Shown here piece after piece: positions 26,143-35,213 of a stretch of 64,000 nt of DNA. Positions within the stretch are counted from its first letter, which is position 1; each line of letters opens with the position of its first letter. The translations under genes were made by a program, and so were the position numbers. The stretch spans positions 1 to 64,000 of the forward strand of contig NZ_JAELTI010000010.1 of the NCBI RefSeq assembly GCF_016428755.1, written 5' to 3'. Origin of the DNA: Allobosea sp. ASV33. GTDB taxonomy: Bacteria > Pseudomonadota > Alphaproteobacteria > Rhizobiales > Beijerinckiaceae. The notes under the pieces were generated by a model. It searched no databases, was not told the origin of the DNA, and saw only the letters and a program-made list of their open reading frames with translations.

Positions 26143-26415
26143 CTAGTCAGTCTTGTTGATCGCGGCAGCGGCTGCCTTCGAAGTGGAAACCGGCACGATC
26201 TCGAAACGCACGAGGTCGTTCCACTGCCGGACCCATTCCTGCAGCAGGGCGATATCGTCGCATTCCATGATCTGGAAGCAGCGGCCGAGATCGGCCGAGA
26301 CCCAGCTATCGACATAGCGCAGCCCGGCCGGAGCCATCCGCCCGCTATGCTGGAAGCGGGCGTAGACGTCCTTCACACGGGCCTGATCGAAATGCTCGAT
26401 CACCATGAAGAGCAT
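26143..26415 (-). CDS. DUF3303 family protein
   Basis: A 90-residue protein with a ferredoxin-like alpha/beta pattern typical of DUF3303: MLFMVIEHF start, then GLRYVDSWVSADLGRCFQIMEC and VRQWNDLVRFEIVPV. Function is unknown. It starts eight bases after the fabB stop and so appears to be translated from the fab transcript. This is an unusual insertion between fabB and fabI. Confidence 0.82.
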   Translation of the reverse strand: MLFMVIEHFDQARVKDVYARFQHSGRMAPAGLRYVDSWVSADLGRCFQIMECDDIALLQEWVRQWNDLVRFEIVPVSTSKAAAAAINKTD

Positions 26416-26423
26416 GGCGCTTC

Positions 26424-27650
26424 TCAGACCTCCAGCCGCTTCATCACGATGGTGGCGTTGGTGCCGCCGAAACCGAAGGAGTTCGAGAGCACGGTGCCGA
26501 GGCCCGCATTGTCGATGCGCTTGCGCACGATCGGCATGTCGGCGAAGGCCGGGTCGAGCTCGTCGATATGGGCGCTCTCGCAGATGAAGTCGTTGTTGAG
26601 CATCAGCAGCGAATAGATCGCCTCCTGCACGCCGGTGGCGCCGAGCGAGTGGCCGGTCAGCGACTTGGTCGCCGAGATCGGCGGCGCCTTGTCGCCGGCA
26701 CCGAAGACCTCGCGGATCGCCTCGATCTCCTTGGCGTCGCCGACCGGGGTCGAGGTGCCGTGCGGGTTGATGTAGTCGACCTTGGACTTCACGCCTTCCA
26801 GCGCCATGCGCATGCAGCGTACCGCGCCCTCGCCGGACGGAGCGACCATATCGTAGCCATCAGAGGTGGCGCCATAGCCGACGATCTCGCCATAGATCTT
26901 GGCGCCGCGGGCCTTGGCGTGCTCCAGCTCTTCCAGCACGACGACGCCGGCGCCGCCGGCGATGACGAAGCCGTCGCGGGCGACGTCATAGGCGCGCGAG
27001 GCGCGGGCCGGGGTCGCATTGAAGTCGGAGGACATCGCGCCCATCGCGTCGAAGAGGACGGAGAGCGTCCAGTCCAGCTCCTCGCAGCCGCCGGCGAAGA
27101 TCATGTCCTGCTTGCCCCACTGGATCAGCTCGTAGGCATTGCCGATGCAGTGGTTGGAGGTCGCGCAGGCCGAGGAGATCGAATAGTTGACGCCCTTGAT
27201 CTTGAACCAGGTCGCCAGCGTCGCCGAGGCGGTCGAGGACATGCCCTTGGGCACGGCGAAGGGGCCGACCTTCTTCGAGGAGCCGCTCTCGCGGGCCTTG
27301 TCATAGGCGTCGATCAGGGCACGGGTCGAGGGACCGCCTGAGCCCATGATGATGCCGGTGCGCTCGTTGCTGATCTCGGCCGGCTCCAAGCCCGCATCGA
27401 CGATCGCCTGCTCCATCGCGACCTGGTTCCAGGCCGAGCCGCCGCCATGGAAGCGCATGGCGCGCCGGTCGAGCACCGTCGCGGGATCGAGCGAAGGCAC
27501 GCCGGCAACCTGGCTACGGAAGCCGTGCTCGGCAAAGTCGGTGACATGGGAGATGCCCGATTTCGCCGAATGCAGCGAGGCCAGGACCTCCTGCGTGTTG
27601 TTGCCGATGGACGAGACGATGCCCATCCCGGTGACCACGACGCGTCTCAT
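26424..27650 (-). CDS. fabB: 3-oxoacyl-[acyl-carrier-protein] synthase I FabB
   Basis: Condensing enzyme for elongation of unsaturated acyl chains. The 408-residue product has nucleophile Cys162 in [10 protein letters not shown], and the two catalytic histidines in [11 protein letters not shown] and [14 protein letters not shown] 27650 has GGAG eight bases upstream and gives the family start [10 protein letters not shown]. It lies between fabA and the DUF3303 gene. Confidence 0.96.
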   Translation of the reverse strand: MRRVVVTGMGIVSSIGNNTQEVLASLHSAKSGISHVTDFAEHGFRSQVAGVPSLDPATVLDRRAMRFHGGGSAWNQVAMEQAIVDAGLEPAEISNERTGIIMGSGGPSTRALIDAYDKARESGSSKKVGPFAVPKGMSSTASATLATWFKIKGVNYSISSACATSNHCIGNAYELIQWGKQDMIFAGGCEELDWTLSVLFDAMGAMSSDFNATPARASRAYDVARDGFVIAGGAGVVVLEELEHAKARGAKIYGEIVGYGATSDGYDMVAPSGEGAVRCMRMALEGVKSKVDYINPHGTSTPVGDAKEIEAIREVFGAGDKAPPISATKSLTGHSLGATGVQEAIYSLLMLNNDFICESAHIDELDPAFADMPIVRKRIDNAGLGTVLSNSFGFGGTNATIVMKRLEV

Positions 27651-27763
27651 GCTCGCTACTCCAGCTGTCAGCACGCGGCGGGACCAAGCCCCGCCGCTTC
27701 TGGATTCCTATCGCGCAAATGGACCGAGCGGCAGCTGCACGCAAGGCCGGCTTACGTTTTTCC

Positions 27764-28276
27764 TCAGGCCGCTTCCGGCTTGAACAGGCCGACGCGCATG
27801 TCGCTGACCGTATAGATGCGCTTGCCGTCGGCCTCGAGCCAGCCATCGGCGATGCCGAGGACGAGCTTCGACTTGAAGACGCGCTTGAAGTCGACGCCGT
27901 AGACGACCTTCTTGACGGTCGGCAGGACCTGATCGGCGAACTTGACCTCGCCCACGCCGAGCGCGCGGCCGCGGCCGGGCAGGCCGAGCCAACCGAGGAA
28001 GAAGCCGGTGAGCTGCCAGAGCGCATCGAGCCCGAGGCAGCCCGGCATCACCGGGTCACCCTTGAAATGGCAATCGAAGAACCAGAGGTCGGGCTTGATG
28101 TCGAACTCGGCGCGGACCATGCCCTTGCCGTGCTCGCCGCCCTCTTCGGCGATCGCGACGATCCGGTCGAACATCAGCATCGGCGGCAGCGGCAACTGCG
28201 CATTGCCCGGCCCGAACAGTTCCCCACGACCGCAGGCGAGGATCTCCTCGTAGCTGAAAGACGACTGACGCTGCAT
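27764..28276 (-). CDS. fabA: 3-hydroxyacyl-[acyl-carrier-protein] dehydratase FabA
   Basis: Dehydratase/isomerase that introduces the cis double bond in anaerobic-type unsaturated fatty-acid synthesis. From ATG 28276 the product has 170 residues, with catalytic His70 ([11 protein letters not shown]) and Asp84 ([11 protein letters not shown]), the same positions as in the E. coli enzyme. That agreement supports this start over a GTG seven codons upstream. First gene of the fabA-fabB-DUF3303-fabI unit and divergent from irr. Confidence 0.96.
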   Translation of the reverse strand: MQRQSSFSYEEILACGRGELFGPGNAQLPLPPMLMFDRIVAIAEEGGEHGKGMVRAEFDIKPDLWFFDCHFKGDPVMPGCLGLDALWQLTGFFLGWLGLPGRGRALGVGEVKFADQVLPTVKKVVYGVDFKRVFKSKLVLGIADGWLEADGKRIYTVSDMRVGLFKPEAA

Positions 28277-28568
28277 TCCCGTTAGGCTCCCTGGCACCGG
28301 CTGGATTCGGCCGGCGTCTCGCCTGCCGTGCTAACACAGCGTCAGCCGGAAACGAAAGGGCGCAGGCGCGCTTCCACGAGATGGACGCTCAAAATCCGCC
28401 TGCGACAGGTTCGGCGTTATGGGAGCCATGCCGGACAGGGGTCGTCAGGAGCGCCACGGCGTTCCGCGCTTGCGACGCCGGAACCGAGACCTTACATCTA
28501 TTCTAGGAAGATCCACTCGACTGGCGGAGCATCCGAATCTCGTTGTGCACAAGGGGCAAGAATACGGC

Positions 28569-29033
28569 ATGAGCGACCTGACCTCCCAGGACCAAGGCTA
28601 CGGGATGCCGGCGCGGCAGGGTTGCCCCTTTCACGATATCCGCCAGAAGCTCCGGCGCGTCGGATTGCGGCCGACCCGCCAGCGCGTCTCGCTGGGCTGG
28701 GTGCTGTTCGCCAAAGGCCAGCGCCATGTCAGCGCCGAGATGCTGTTCGAAGAGGCGATGAAGGAGCGGATTCCGGTCTCGCTCGCGACGATCTACAACA
28801 CCTTGCGCCAGTTCACCGAGGCCGGCTTGCTGCGCGAACTGACCCTCGACGGCGCCAAGGCCTATTTCGACACGGCCGATCACGACCACCACCATTTCGT
28901 GGTCGACGGCGAGAACCGGGTGATCGACATCCCCGCCGACGAGATCGACGTCGCGACCCTGCCGGTCCCGCCCGAGGGCTATGAGATCGCACGAGTCGAC
29001 GTCGTGGTGCGGCTGCGCAAGATCGACGGCTGA
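28569..29033 (+). CDS. irr: Fur-family iron response regulator Irr
   Basis: Heme-responsive transcription factor of Rhizobiales that controls iron and heme genes. The 154-residue product (ATG 28569; only a weak AAGGGG upstream) carries a heme-regulatory Cys19-Pro20 motif in RQGCPFHDI, the winged-helix segment GLRPTRQRVSLGW and IYNTLRQFTEAGLL, and the His-rich second heme site HDHHHF (105-110). The N-terminal Cys-Pro motif is the feature linked to heme-triggered degradation in Bradyrhizobium Irr. It is divergent from fabA. Confidence 0.94.
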   Translation: MSDLTSQDQGYGMPARQGCPFHDIRQKLRRVGLRPTRQRVSLGWVLFAKGQRHVSAEMLFEEAMKERIPVSLATIYNTLRQFTEAGLLRELTLDGAKAYFDTADHDHHHFVVDGENRVIDIPADEIDVATLPVPPEGYEIARVDVVVRLRKIDG

Positions 29034-29059
29034 CCGCCTCTCCTCCGCTCCCGGAGACG

Positions 29060-29836
29060 ATGTCCATGCGCTTCACCGATTCGCCGATCTCGCGCCGTGC
29101 GCTTGCAGGCCTTCTGCTCGCAGCCGCCGCTCCCGCCACGCCGGCGCTGGCCGCGCCTCGGGTGATGCGCGGCACCGTCTTCTATCGCGAGCGCATGGCG
29201 CTGCCACCCACAGCGGTGATCGAGGTCGCGCTCCTCGACATCTCGCTGGCCGATGCGCCCTCGCGCGCCATCGCCAGGACGCGCGTTTCCGGCCGCCGCA
29301 TCCCGGCGCGCTGGACCTTGCGCTTCGATGATCGCCGGATCGTGCCGCGAAACCGCTACGCCCTCCAGGCCCGGATCACCGATGGCGGCCAATTGCTGTT
29401 CATCAACACGACCCAGCACACGGTCCTGGCCGGCGGCCCCGACGATACGGAGATCCTGGTCGAGCGCGTCTCCGGGCAGGATCAGCCGCCTGCGGCAGCG
29501 CCCTCCCCCGTGGGAAGCTGGCGCCTCGCCAGCCTCGGCGGCAAGGATGTTCCAACCGCGATCTCCACGACCCTGGAGATCGCGGCAGACGGCAAGGTGT
29601 CAGGCCGCGGCGGCTGCAACGGCTTCGGCGGCAACGCCACGCTCAAAGGCCGGGCGATCCGGTTCTCGCGCATGGTCTCGACGATGATGGCCTGTGCGCC
29701 GGACATCATGGCACAGGAGCGCGGCTTCCTCGACGGGCTCGGGAAGGTCCGCCGTTGGGATATCCATCGCGGCTCCGGCCTGCTCGCCCTGCTCGACGGG
29801 CGCGGCCGGCCGGTCATGGTGCTGGCGCGGCAGTAA
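29060..29836 (+). CDS. YbaY-like plus META domain exported protein
   Basis: A 258-residue protein with a twin-arginine-like signal (SRRALAGLLLAAAAP). It has a YbaY-type beta domain (about 36-140: RGTVFYRERMALPPTAVIEVAL, IPARWTLRFD) and a META/HslJ-like domain (about 150-257: GSWRLASLGG, GRGGCNGFGG, RMVSTMMACAP). Such two-domain proteins are predicted periplasmic; META domains are linked to heat-inducible HslJ. It starts 26 bases after irr and may be co-transcribed. Confidence 0.82.
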   Translation: MSMRFTDSPISRRALAGLLLAAAAPATPALAAPRVMRGTVFYRERMALPPTAVIEVALLDISLADAPSRAIARTRVSGRRIPARWTLRFDDRRIVPRNRYALQARITDGGQLLFINTTQHTVLAGGPDDTEILVERVSGQDQPPAAAPSPVGSWRLASLGGKDVPTAISTTLEIAADGKVSGRGGCNGFGGNATLKGRAIRFSRMVSTMMACAPDIMAQERGFLDGLGKVRRWDIHRGSGLLALLDGRGRPVMVLARQ

Positions 29837-29841
29837 GGTCG

Positions 29842-30372
29842 TCAGTCGACCTTCTCGTTCGGATAGACGCCCCAGAGGCGCTCCTGGCGGATGAAGCCGT
29901 TGACGTTGCCGACGCTGACCCGGCACCACATGTTGGTGCAGGATGCTACGCTGGCGACGACGCCGGGCTGCAGCCGGGCGACGACGGCCGCCTCCTCGTT
30001 CGCGGCGCTGCGCATGGGGAATATCTCGTCCTTCTTCTTCGACCAGGGCGCGACGAGCGCGGTGCGGCGGCCGGACAGCAGGCTGTGCAGCACCCAGCCC
30101 TCGGTCCCGTCGGCATCGCGCACGCGGCGCCAGGTCTCGAATTCCGCGGTGACCTCCATCGGCAAGCCGGCGCGCTGATAGACCCAGCGCGTGCGGTGCT
30201 CCTTCGAAGGGCCTTCGCGCAGGTTCACGCGGTCCGTCTTGAGGCTGACATAGCGCGGCACCGGCAGCCCGGTGACCGATCCGGCCTGCATGTCCTGGGC
30301 CGACGCGATCGCGGGCAAGCCGATGAGGGCCAATGCAGCCAGGGACAGGCAGCGCATCGACGGGACCTTCAT
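29842..30372 (-). CDS. SH3 domain-containing exported protein
   Basis: A 176-residue protein with a signal peptide (MRCLSLAALALIGLPAIASAQ region). It has a bacterial SH3-type domain starting LKTDRVNLREGPSKEHRTRWVYQRAGLPMEV (about 44-75) and a second SH3-like half (AAVVARLQPGVVASVASC to NGFIRQERLWGVYP). AGGAG lies ten bases before ATG. SH3b domains commonly bind cell wall; the ligand is unknown. Confidence 0.85.
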   Translation of the reverse strand: MKVPSMRCLSLAALALIGLPAIASAQDMQAGSVTGLPVPRYVSLKTDRVNLREGPSKEHRTRWVYQRAGLPMEVTAEFETWRRVRDADGTEGWVLHSLLSGRRTALVAPWSKKKDEIFPMRSAANEEAAVVARLQPGVVASVASCTNMWCRVSVGNVNGFIRQERLWGVYPNEKVD

Positions 30373-30551
30373 GGCGCCATTCTCCTTCGTATTCCACTCG
30401 CCCCCCGGCGAAGGGGCAAGTTGTCATCCGTCGCGCCGCCGCCTAGACACGCATATGGTGCCGCGCAACAACTCCCATTCCTGGGCCACCAGGGTTAATG
30501 GCGGGTTGAGGATATCAGGCCGATACGGCCAATGACGGAGGTGTGACCGCC

Positions 30552-31547
30552 ATGTCGAAGAAGAAGCCTTTGGTGGTGGTGACGCGCAAACTGCCCGCCG
30601 TGGTGGAAACCCGGATGCGCGAATTGTTCGACGCCCAGCTCAACATCGACGATAAGCCGATGTCGCAGGCAGCGCTGGTCGAGGCCGTGAAGACCGCCGA
30701 CGTGCTCGTTCCGACCGTCACCGACAAGATCGACGCCGCCATCATCGCGCAGGCCGGCGACCAATTGCGCCTGATCGCCAATTTCGGCAACGGCGTCGAC
30801 AATATCGACGTCGCCAGCGCCGTGCAGCGCGGCATCACCGTGACCAACACGCCGGGCGTGCTCACCGACGACACCGCCGACATGACGATCGCGCTGATCC
30901 TTGCCGTCGCGCGCCGCATCGCCGAGGGCGCCCGCGTCATCCCCGACGACGACTGGGCCGGCTGGTCGCCGACCTGGATGCTCGGCCGGCGCATCACCGG
31001 CAAGCGCCTCGGCATCGTCGGCATGGGCCGCATCGGCCAGGCGCTGGCGAAGCGCGCCGCCGCCTTCGGCCTGTCGATCCACTATCACAACCGCCGCCGC
31101 GTCGACCCGCGCATCGAGGAGAAGCTCGACGCGACCTATTGGGATTCGCTCGACCAGATGCTGGCGCGGATGGACATCGTCTCGGTCAACTGCCCGCATA
31201 CGCCGGCGACCTACCACCTGCTCTCGGCGCGCCGCCTCAAGCTGATGAAGCCTGACGCTATCCTGGTGAACACCGCCCGCGGCGAGGTCGTCGACGAGAC
31301 GGCGCTGGCCCGCATGCTGGAAGCGGGCGAGCTCGCCGGCGCCGGCCTCGACGTGTTCGAGAGCGAGCCGGCGGTCAATCCGCGCCTGCTCAAGCTCGCA
31401 CGCCAGCACAAGGTCGTAGTGCTCCCGCATATGGGCTCGGCCACGCATGAAGGCCGCGCCGACATGGGCGAGAAGGTCATCGTCAACATCAAGACCTTCA
31501 TGGACGGGCACAAGCCGCCGGACCGCGTGCTGCCCAGCATGCTCTGA
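30552..31547 (+). CDS. D-isomer-specific 2-hydroxyacid dehydrogenase (glyoxylate/hydroxypyruvate reductase-like)
   Basis: A 331-residue NAD(P)H-dependent dehydrogenase. The cofactor motif is GIVGMGRIGQALAKRAA. The catalytic residues lie in NTARGEVVDETAL (Arg), LDVFESEPAVNP (Glu) and VLPHMGSATHEGR (His). ATG 30552 is preferred to an upstream GTG because GGAGG is correctly spaced only for the ATG. The closest named activity is D-glycerate dehydrogenase, which is an inference. Confidence 0.92.
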   Translation: MSKKKPLVVVTRKLPAVVETRMRELFDAQLNIDDKPMSQAALVEAVKTADVLVPTVTDKIDAAIIAQAGDQLRLIANFGNGVDNIDVASAVQRGITVTNTPGVLTDDTADMTIALILAVARRIAEGARVIPDDDWAGWSPTWMLGRRITGKRLGIVGMGRIGQALAKRAAAFGLSIHYHNRRRVDPRIEEKLDATYWDSLDQMLARMDIVSVNCPHTPATYHLLSARRLKLMKPDAILVNTARGEVVDETALARMLEAGELAGAGLDVFESEPAVNPRLLKLARQHKVVVLPHMGSATHEGRADMGEKVIVNIKTFMDGHKPPDRVLPSML

Positions 31548-31557
31548 GGCGGGACGC

Positions 31558-32238
31558 TCAGGCGGCGCGCAGGTCCGCGAGGCGCGCCGCTTCTCCCGGC
31601 CAATCCTTGTAGTCATCGACGACGGCAGCCGCGCCGGCGGTCAGCAGCCGTTCGCGCATGCGCCGCTTGTCGTGGGAAGCGCCGGTGAAGCCGGCGACCT
31701 GCATGCCGGCCGCACGCGCCGCCAGCACACCCGGGACCGAATCCTCCAGCACCAGGCAGCGCCCGGCTTCCGCACCCATCTGCGACGCCGCGAACAGGAA
31801 GACGTCCGGCGCCGGCTTGCCGCGCGCCACCTGCGAGGCTGAGAAGACATGAGGCTCGAACAGGTCGCTCAAGCCCGCCAGCACGAGATTGCGGCGCAGC
31901 GGCTCGAGCACCGTCGAGGATGCGACGCAGCGGCGCTCCGCCATGGCGGAGATCGCTTCCCGCACGCCGGGAAGCACACGCAATTCGCTTTCCAGCCGCG
32001 ACGCGACGGCATCCTCGATCCGCGTCTCGAAATCGGCCGGAAGCGGACGGCCTAAAGCCGATTCGATGATCTTCATGCCGTCGGCCCAGGGAATGCCGAC
32101 GAGCTGCTCGACATAATGGTCGAGTGTCCAGTGGCTCAGGCCGATCTCCCGGCAGATGGCGAGGCTGATCTCGCCATAGAGCGTCTCGGTGTCGATCAGC
32201 GTGCCGTCGCAATCGTAGATGACGAGGTCGAACGACAC
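31558..32238 (-). CDS. HAD-superfamily hydrolase, subfamily IA (phosphatase/phosphomutase-like)
   Basis: A 226-residue protein with HAD motif I YDCDGTLIDTE (nucleophile Asp9, Asp11), motif II SSTVL, motif III Lys in RGKPAPDVFLFAA, and motif IV VLEDSVPGVLAA. An alpha-helical cap lies between motifs I and II. It resembles phosphoglycolate phosphatases and beta-phosphoglucomutases; the substrate cannot be settled. It begins 21 bases after the stop of the NDUFA9-like gene. Confidence 0.9.
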   Translation of the reverse strand: MSFDLVIYDCDGTLIDTETLYGEISLAICREIGLSHWTLDHYVEQLVGIPWADGMKIIESALGRPLPADFETRIEDAVASRLESELRVLPGVREAISAMAERRCVASSTVLEPLRRNLVLAGLSDLFEPHVFSASQVARGKPAPDVFLFAASQMGAEAGRCLVLEDSVPGVLAARAAGMQVAGFTGASHDKRRMRERLLTAGAAAVVDDYKDWPGEAARLADLRAA

Positions 32239-32259
32239 GAGGCCAGCTCCGTCCGTCGC

Positions 32260-33264
32260 TCAGCGGGCCTGGAGCGTGTCGAACTGGCCGGTCTTGCGGA
32301 AGCGCCAGAGATAGGACGAGATCACCGCCTCGGACGAGGTCGGCGCCAGCCCGAGCCCAGCGAAATCGCGGCCCTCGGCCTTGGCTTCCGGCGAGACGAC
32401 ATTGTCGCTCGCAAGCAGCGTGACCTGGTCGCGGGTCATGACCAGCTCGTCGGGGATCAGGCCGAGCGTCAGCGTATCGACGACCTGGAGGACACTGCCC
32501 ATCAGCCGCGCCAGCGGGAAGGGCAGCGGCGCGAGCAGGCGCTTGCGGCCGGTCACCTTGCAGACCTCCGCGACGATCTCGCGCAGGCTCTGCACCTCCG
32601 GCCCGCCGAGTTCGTAGACGCGGCCGCCCTGGACCGCGCCGTCGACGGCGCGCGCGACGATCTCGGCGACATCGCCGACGAAGGCCGGCTGGAACTTCGT
32701 CGCGCCGTCGCCGACCAGCGGCAGCACCGGCAGCATCCGGGCCAGCGAGGCGAAACGGTTGAAGAAAGTGTCTTCCGGCCCGAACATCACCGACGGCCGC
32801 AGCACGATCGCGCCCGGCACGGAGGCGAACATGGCGGCCTCGCCCTCGGCCTTGGAACGGGCATAGGCGGAAGCCGATTCGGCGGAGGCGCCGAGCGCCG
32901 AGACATGGACCAGCCGCTTGATGCCGACAGTGGCACAGGCCTGGGCGACGGCGCGGGCGCCGTTCGCCTGAACGGCCGAGAAGTTCTGGCGGCCCTGCTC
33001 CTGCAGGATGCCGACCAGATTGACCACGGCATCGGCGCCCTTAACCGCCCCCGTGACCGAGGCGGGATAGCGCAGATTCGCCTGTACGGCGTGGATCTGG
33101 CCGACGGTGCCGATCGGCTGGAGGAAATTGGCGAGGTCCGGCCGGCGCACGGCGACGCGCACCCGATAGCCGCGCTTGACGAGCGCGCGCACGACATGGC
33201 GGCCGACGAAACCGGAGCCGCCGAAGACCGTGACGAGTTGCTGGGCCGGGGCTTGGGAAGCCAT
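32260..33264 (-). CDS. Complex I NDUFA9-type NAD(P)-binding protein
   Basis: A 334-residue atypical short-chain dehydrogenase with N-terminal GGSGFVGRHVVRALVKRGY and the NAD(P) fold. The family string AMFASVPGAIVLRPSVMFGPEDTFFNRF is present near 150-180. The SDR catalytic YxxxK appears as YARSK. In alphaproteobacteria the family is homologous to the mitochondrial complex I accessory subunit NDUFA9; it is not part of the nuo operon here. Confidence 0.88.
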   Translation of the reverse strand: MASQAPAQQLVTVFGGSGFVGRHVVRALVKRGYRVRVAVRRPDLANFLQPIGTVGQIHAVQANLRYPASVTGAVKGADAVVNLVGILQEQGRQNFSAVQANGARAVAQACATVGIKRLVHVSALGASAESASAYARSKAEGEAAMFASVPGAIVLRPSVMFGPEDTFFNRFASLARMLPVLPLVGDGATKFQPAFVGDVAEIVARAVDGAVQGGRVYELGGPEVQSLREIVAEVCKVTGRKRLLAPLPFPLARLMGSVLQVVDTLTLGLIPDELVMTRDQVTLLASDNVVSPEAKAEGRDFAGLGLAPTSSEAVISSYLWRFRKTGQFDTLQAR

Positions 33265-33511
33265 TGCGAAAGCTCCGTTTAGAATGCTTCTGCCCTCCTA
33301 GATCATGTTCCGCCAAAGTGAAATGCCTTTTGCGGCTGGGCCCGCCCGCGCCTCACGCCCTGCGGCGTTGCACCCTGTCCGGAAGTGAAGCCCGGAACGT
33401 GCCATGCCAGCTAACTGGCCCGGCCGGATAATCGGCCGATCGGCGCGAGCTGTTCGAATGGGGTTTCCACAGGCTCCCCGAAAACAAATTCATTTCGCCG
33501 CGACAGGGCCG

Positions 33512-33540
33512 TTGACAGGACGACTCGGCCCCCGTAAACG
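33512..33540 (+). promoter_or_regulatory. Sigma-70-type promoter of tRNA-Leu
   Basis: TTGACA (33512-33517), a 17-base spacer and TAAACG (33535-33540) lie 10 bases before the tRNA gene. The -35 box is a perfect consensus. Confidence 0.65.
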
Positions 33541-33550
33541 AACCGCCGTT

Positions 33551-33637
33551 GCCCAGGTGGCGGAATTGGTAGACGCACCAGCTTCAGGTGCTGGCGCCTG
33601 CAAGGGCGTGGAGGTTCGAGTCCTCTCCTGGGCACCA
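33551..33637 (+). tRNA. tRNA-Leu (anticodon CAG)
   Basis: An 87-base gene including encoded CCA. The acceptor stem GCCCAGG pairs with CCTGGGC, with discriminator A. The D-arm is GGCGGAATTGGTAGAC, and the anticodon stem-loop CCAGC-TTCAGGT-GCTGG gives CAG. It has the long class II variable arm and T-loop GTTCGAGTC. A T-rich hairpin (33638-33663) follows. Confidence 0.97.
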
Positions 33638-34360
33638 CTCTTTTTCCTCAGCAGGAGAAAGAGACGAGCATTGAGAATGAGTTAGGGAGACCCGCTTCCG
33701 TAAGGCGGTCTCGCATACCGGCTCTCACAATGCCTTATCCCGACGCTACCAAGTCGGGGTTATCCTGCACTGATACGGAGGTCATGCCGGCCCTTCGCGC
33801 GCTTGCCGAGAGGCCGGGCGCGGGCTTGTCCGTTGCGCGGGCGCCACCTTGGCAGGGAAGCCCGGCTGACTGTGGTCCGACGGCTGCAACACCCCTGCCT
33901 TTCCCCAAGGGGAAACATCGCGCAAGCCCCCAGCCGCGAAGCCGGGGTTGAGGGCGGGGATCTCCCTGCGATGCTGGCCCTCGCGCGCGACAAGGCCTGG
34001 GATATCCCGATCGAGTTCCATGTCTTCCGCTCGCGGGCGCGGTTGCCGCCGACAGCGGAGCGCTTGTGGAACGCCATCCTGGCGCAACCCGCCCTCGGAT
34101 GGATGCCCACGCCCGATCGCGCGGTCTCATGCAGGCAGCCGATCCATCGCGGATTCCGTGCAGGATTTCGGCCCGGCGCAGGACCTCTCCGGTCCCGGAA
34201 CGGGAGCCGCCTCCCCCCGGGGCCAGCATTTCTCCTGGCAAAAACGAGTAATCCGAAAGGGGTACCTCTCCTGTGCGAACGGGAATCCCTTTGCTCGCTT
34301 CGCCACGCACCTAACCTGACGTAACCTGAATGCTGTTTCTGGTTAGTTGAGGGTGATGCT
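33638..34360. other. Gene-poor stretch between tRNA-Leu and DUF3102 gene
   Basis: A hairpin lies directly after the tRNA (CTCTTTTTCCT with AGGAGAAAGAG). Otherwise about 720 bases hold no gene I can support. Open frames exist on both strands but look like by-products of GC-rich DNA. A short plus-strand segment around 33990-34075 (IPIEFHVFRSRARLPPTAE) faintly recalls the C-terminus of a LysR-type regulator and may be a remnant. The ground looks like an eroded insertion beside a tRNA. Confidence 0.4.
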
Positions 34361-35086
34361 GTGTCTTCGGGCGATAAAATCTTGGAACCCCAACTTTCGG
34401 CAGCGGAGCTACAAGCATCCGCACAGAAGATCAAGGATCTTCGTCGTTCCGCGACCGAACATGCCATCGAGATCGGCCGCGAGCTTCTCCGCGTCAAAGC
34501 AAAAACCCCTCATGGCGCCTTCGTCAAATGGGTCGAAAAATCCTGCGAGTTCAAAATCCGAACCGCCCAGGATTTGATGAAGCTTGCCCGCGAGGCGGAA
34601 ACCGACACGAAACTCGTCGCCTTGATGCTCCCATCGACCTTGCGGGTCTATCTCTCGAAGAAGACCCCGCCTGCGGTTCGCGACACCATCCTGAAACGCA
34701 TCGAGAACGGCGAGCATGTGTCGCGCAGCGACCTGTACGCCCAGGCCTCGGGCGCGAACGGGCGGACAAAGGCGAAAGCCGATGACGACCCGCTGCGCGA
34801 AGGCTTCTCCTCGTCCTTCATCCCTTCCGGGTTTCTGGGGACTTCCGGAGAGCGGCGCCGCAATGCCGGCGGCGACCGGGCTCGCATGGTGGCGGAGCTG
34901 CTTCTCCGTCATCTCAGCCCAGCGGACTACGCCCTGATCATGGAAGAAATCAATTGGGAGGTCTGGAACCGAGTGTTCGTCTGGATGAAGGCGGCGCGGG
35001 TGGTGGATTCCGAGCGCGTTGCGCTCGCTCTTCCCAACGCACCTCCGACGCAAGCCATCGAAGTTCTATCCGCCAAACTGCAATGA
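34361..35086 (+). CDS. DUF3102 domain-containing protein
   Basis: A 241-residue protein starting at GTG (GAGGG seven bases upstream). The N-terminal DUF3102 part is recognisable: IEIGRELLRVKAKTPHGAFV and ERSCEFKIRTAQDLMKLA-type text (here EKSCEFKIRTAQDLMKLA), then LPSTLRVYLSKKTPPAVRD. The family occurs largely in phages, plasmids and genomic islands and may bind DNA. The gene has visibly lower GC than its neighbours, and lies downstream of a tRNA, which fits horizontal acquisition. Confidence 0.82.
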   Translation: MSSGDKILEPQLSAAELQASAQKIKDLRRSATEHAIEIGRELLRVKAKTPHGAFVKWVEKSCEFKIRTAQDLMKLAREAETDTKLVALMLPSTLRVYLSKKTPPAVRDTILKRIENGEHVSRSDLYAQASGANGRTKAKADDDPLREGFSSSFIPSGFLGTSGERRRNAGGDRARMVAELLLRHLSPADYALIMEEINWEVWNRVFVWMKAARVVDSERVALALPNAPPTQAIEVLSAKLQ

Positions 35087-35213
35087 ACAGGCCTTCGATT
35101 GCCTATGCCTGATCGTCCTCCGTCCGAGGCGAGACAACCTTGAATTTGGCTTCCCGAGCGGCGATGCGTGATGCGGGCATGGCTCGATCGGTGGATAGAG
35201 AACGGAAGTCCCC

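Noticed and set aside
24394-26616. 740-codon open frame opposite fabI and its neighbours
   Set aside because: Runs antisense through fabI, DUF2188 and DUF3303 genes without homology.
28490-28515. Iron control element (ICE) upstream of irr
   Set aside because: Only a short TTCTAGGAA palindrome is present; the full two-arm ICE pattern was not found.
34261-34280. Possible attachment-site repeat of the tRNA 3' end
   Set aside because: Only about ten bases (CCTCTCCTG) match the tRNA end, which can arise by chance.
33735-34310. Open frames on both strands after tRNA-Leu
   Set aside because: No convincing start site or family; composition is low-complexity Arg/Pro/Gly. At most a regulator remnant.
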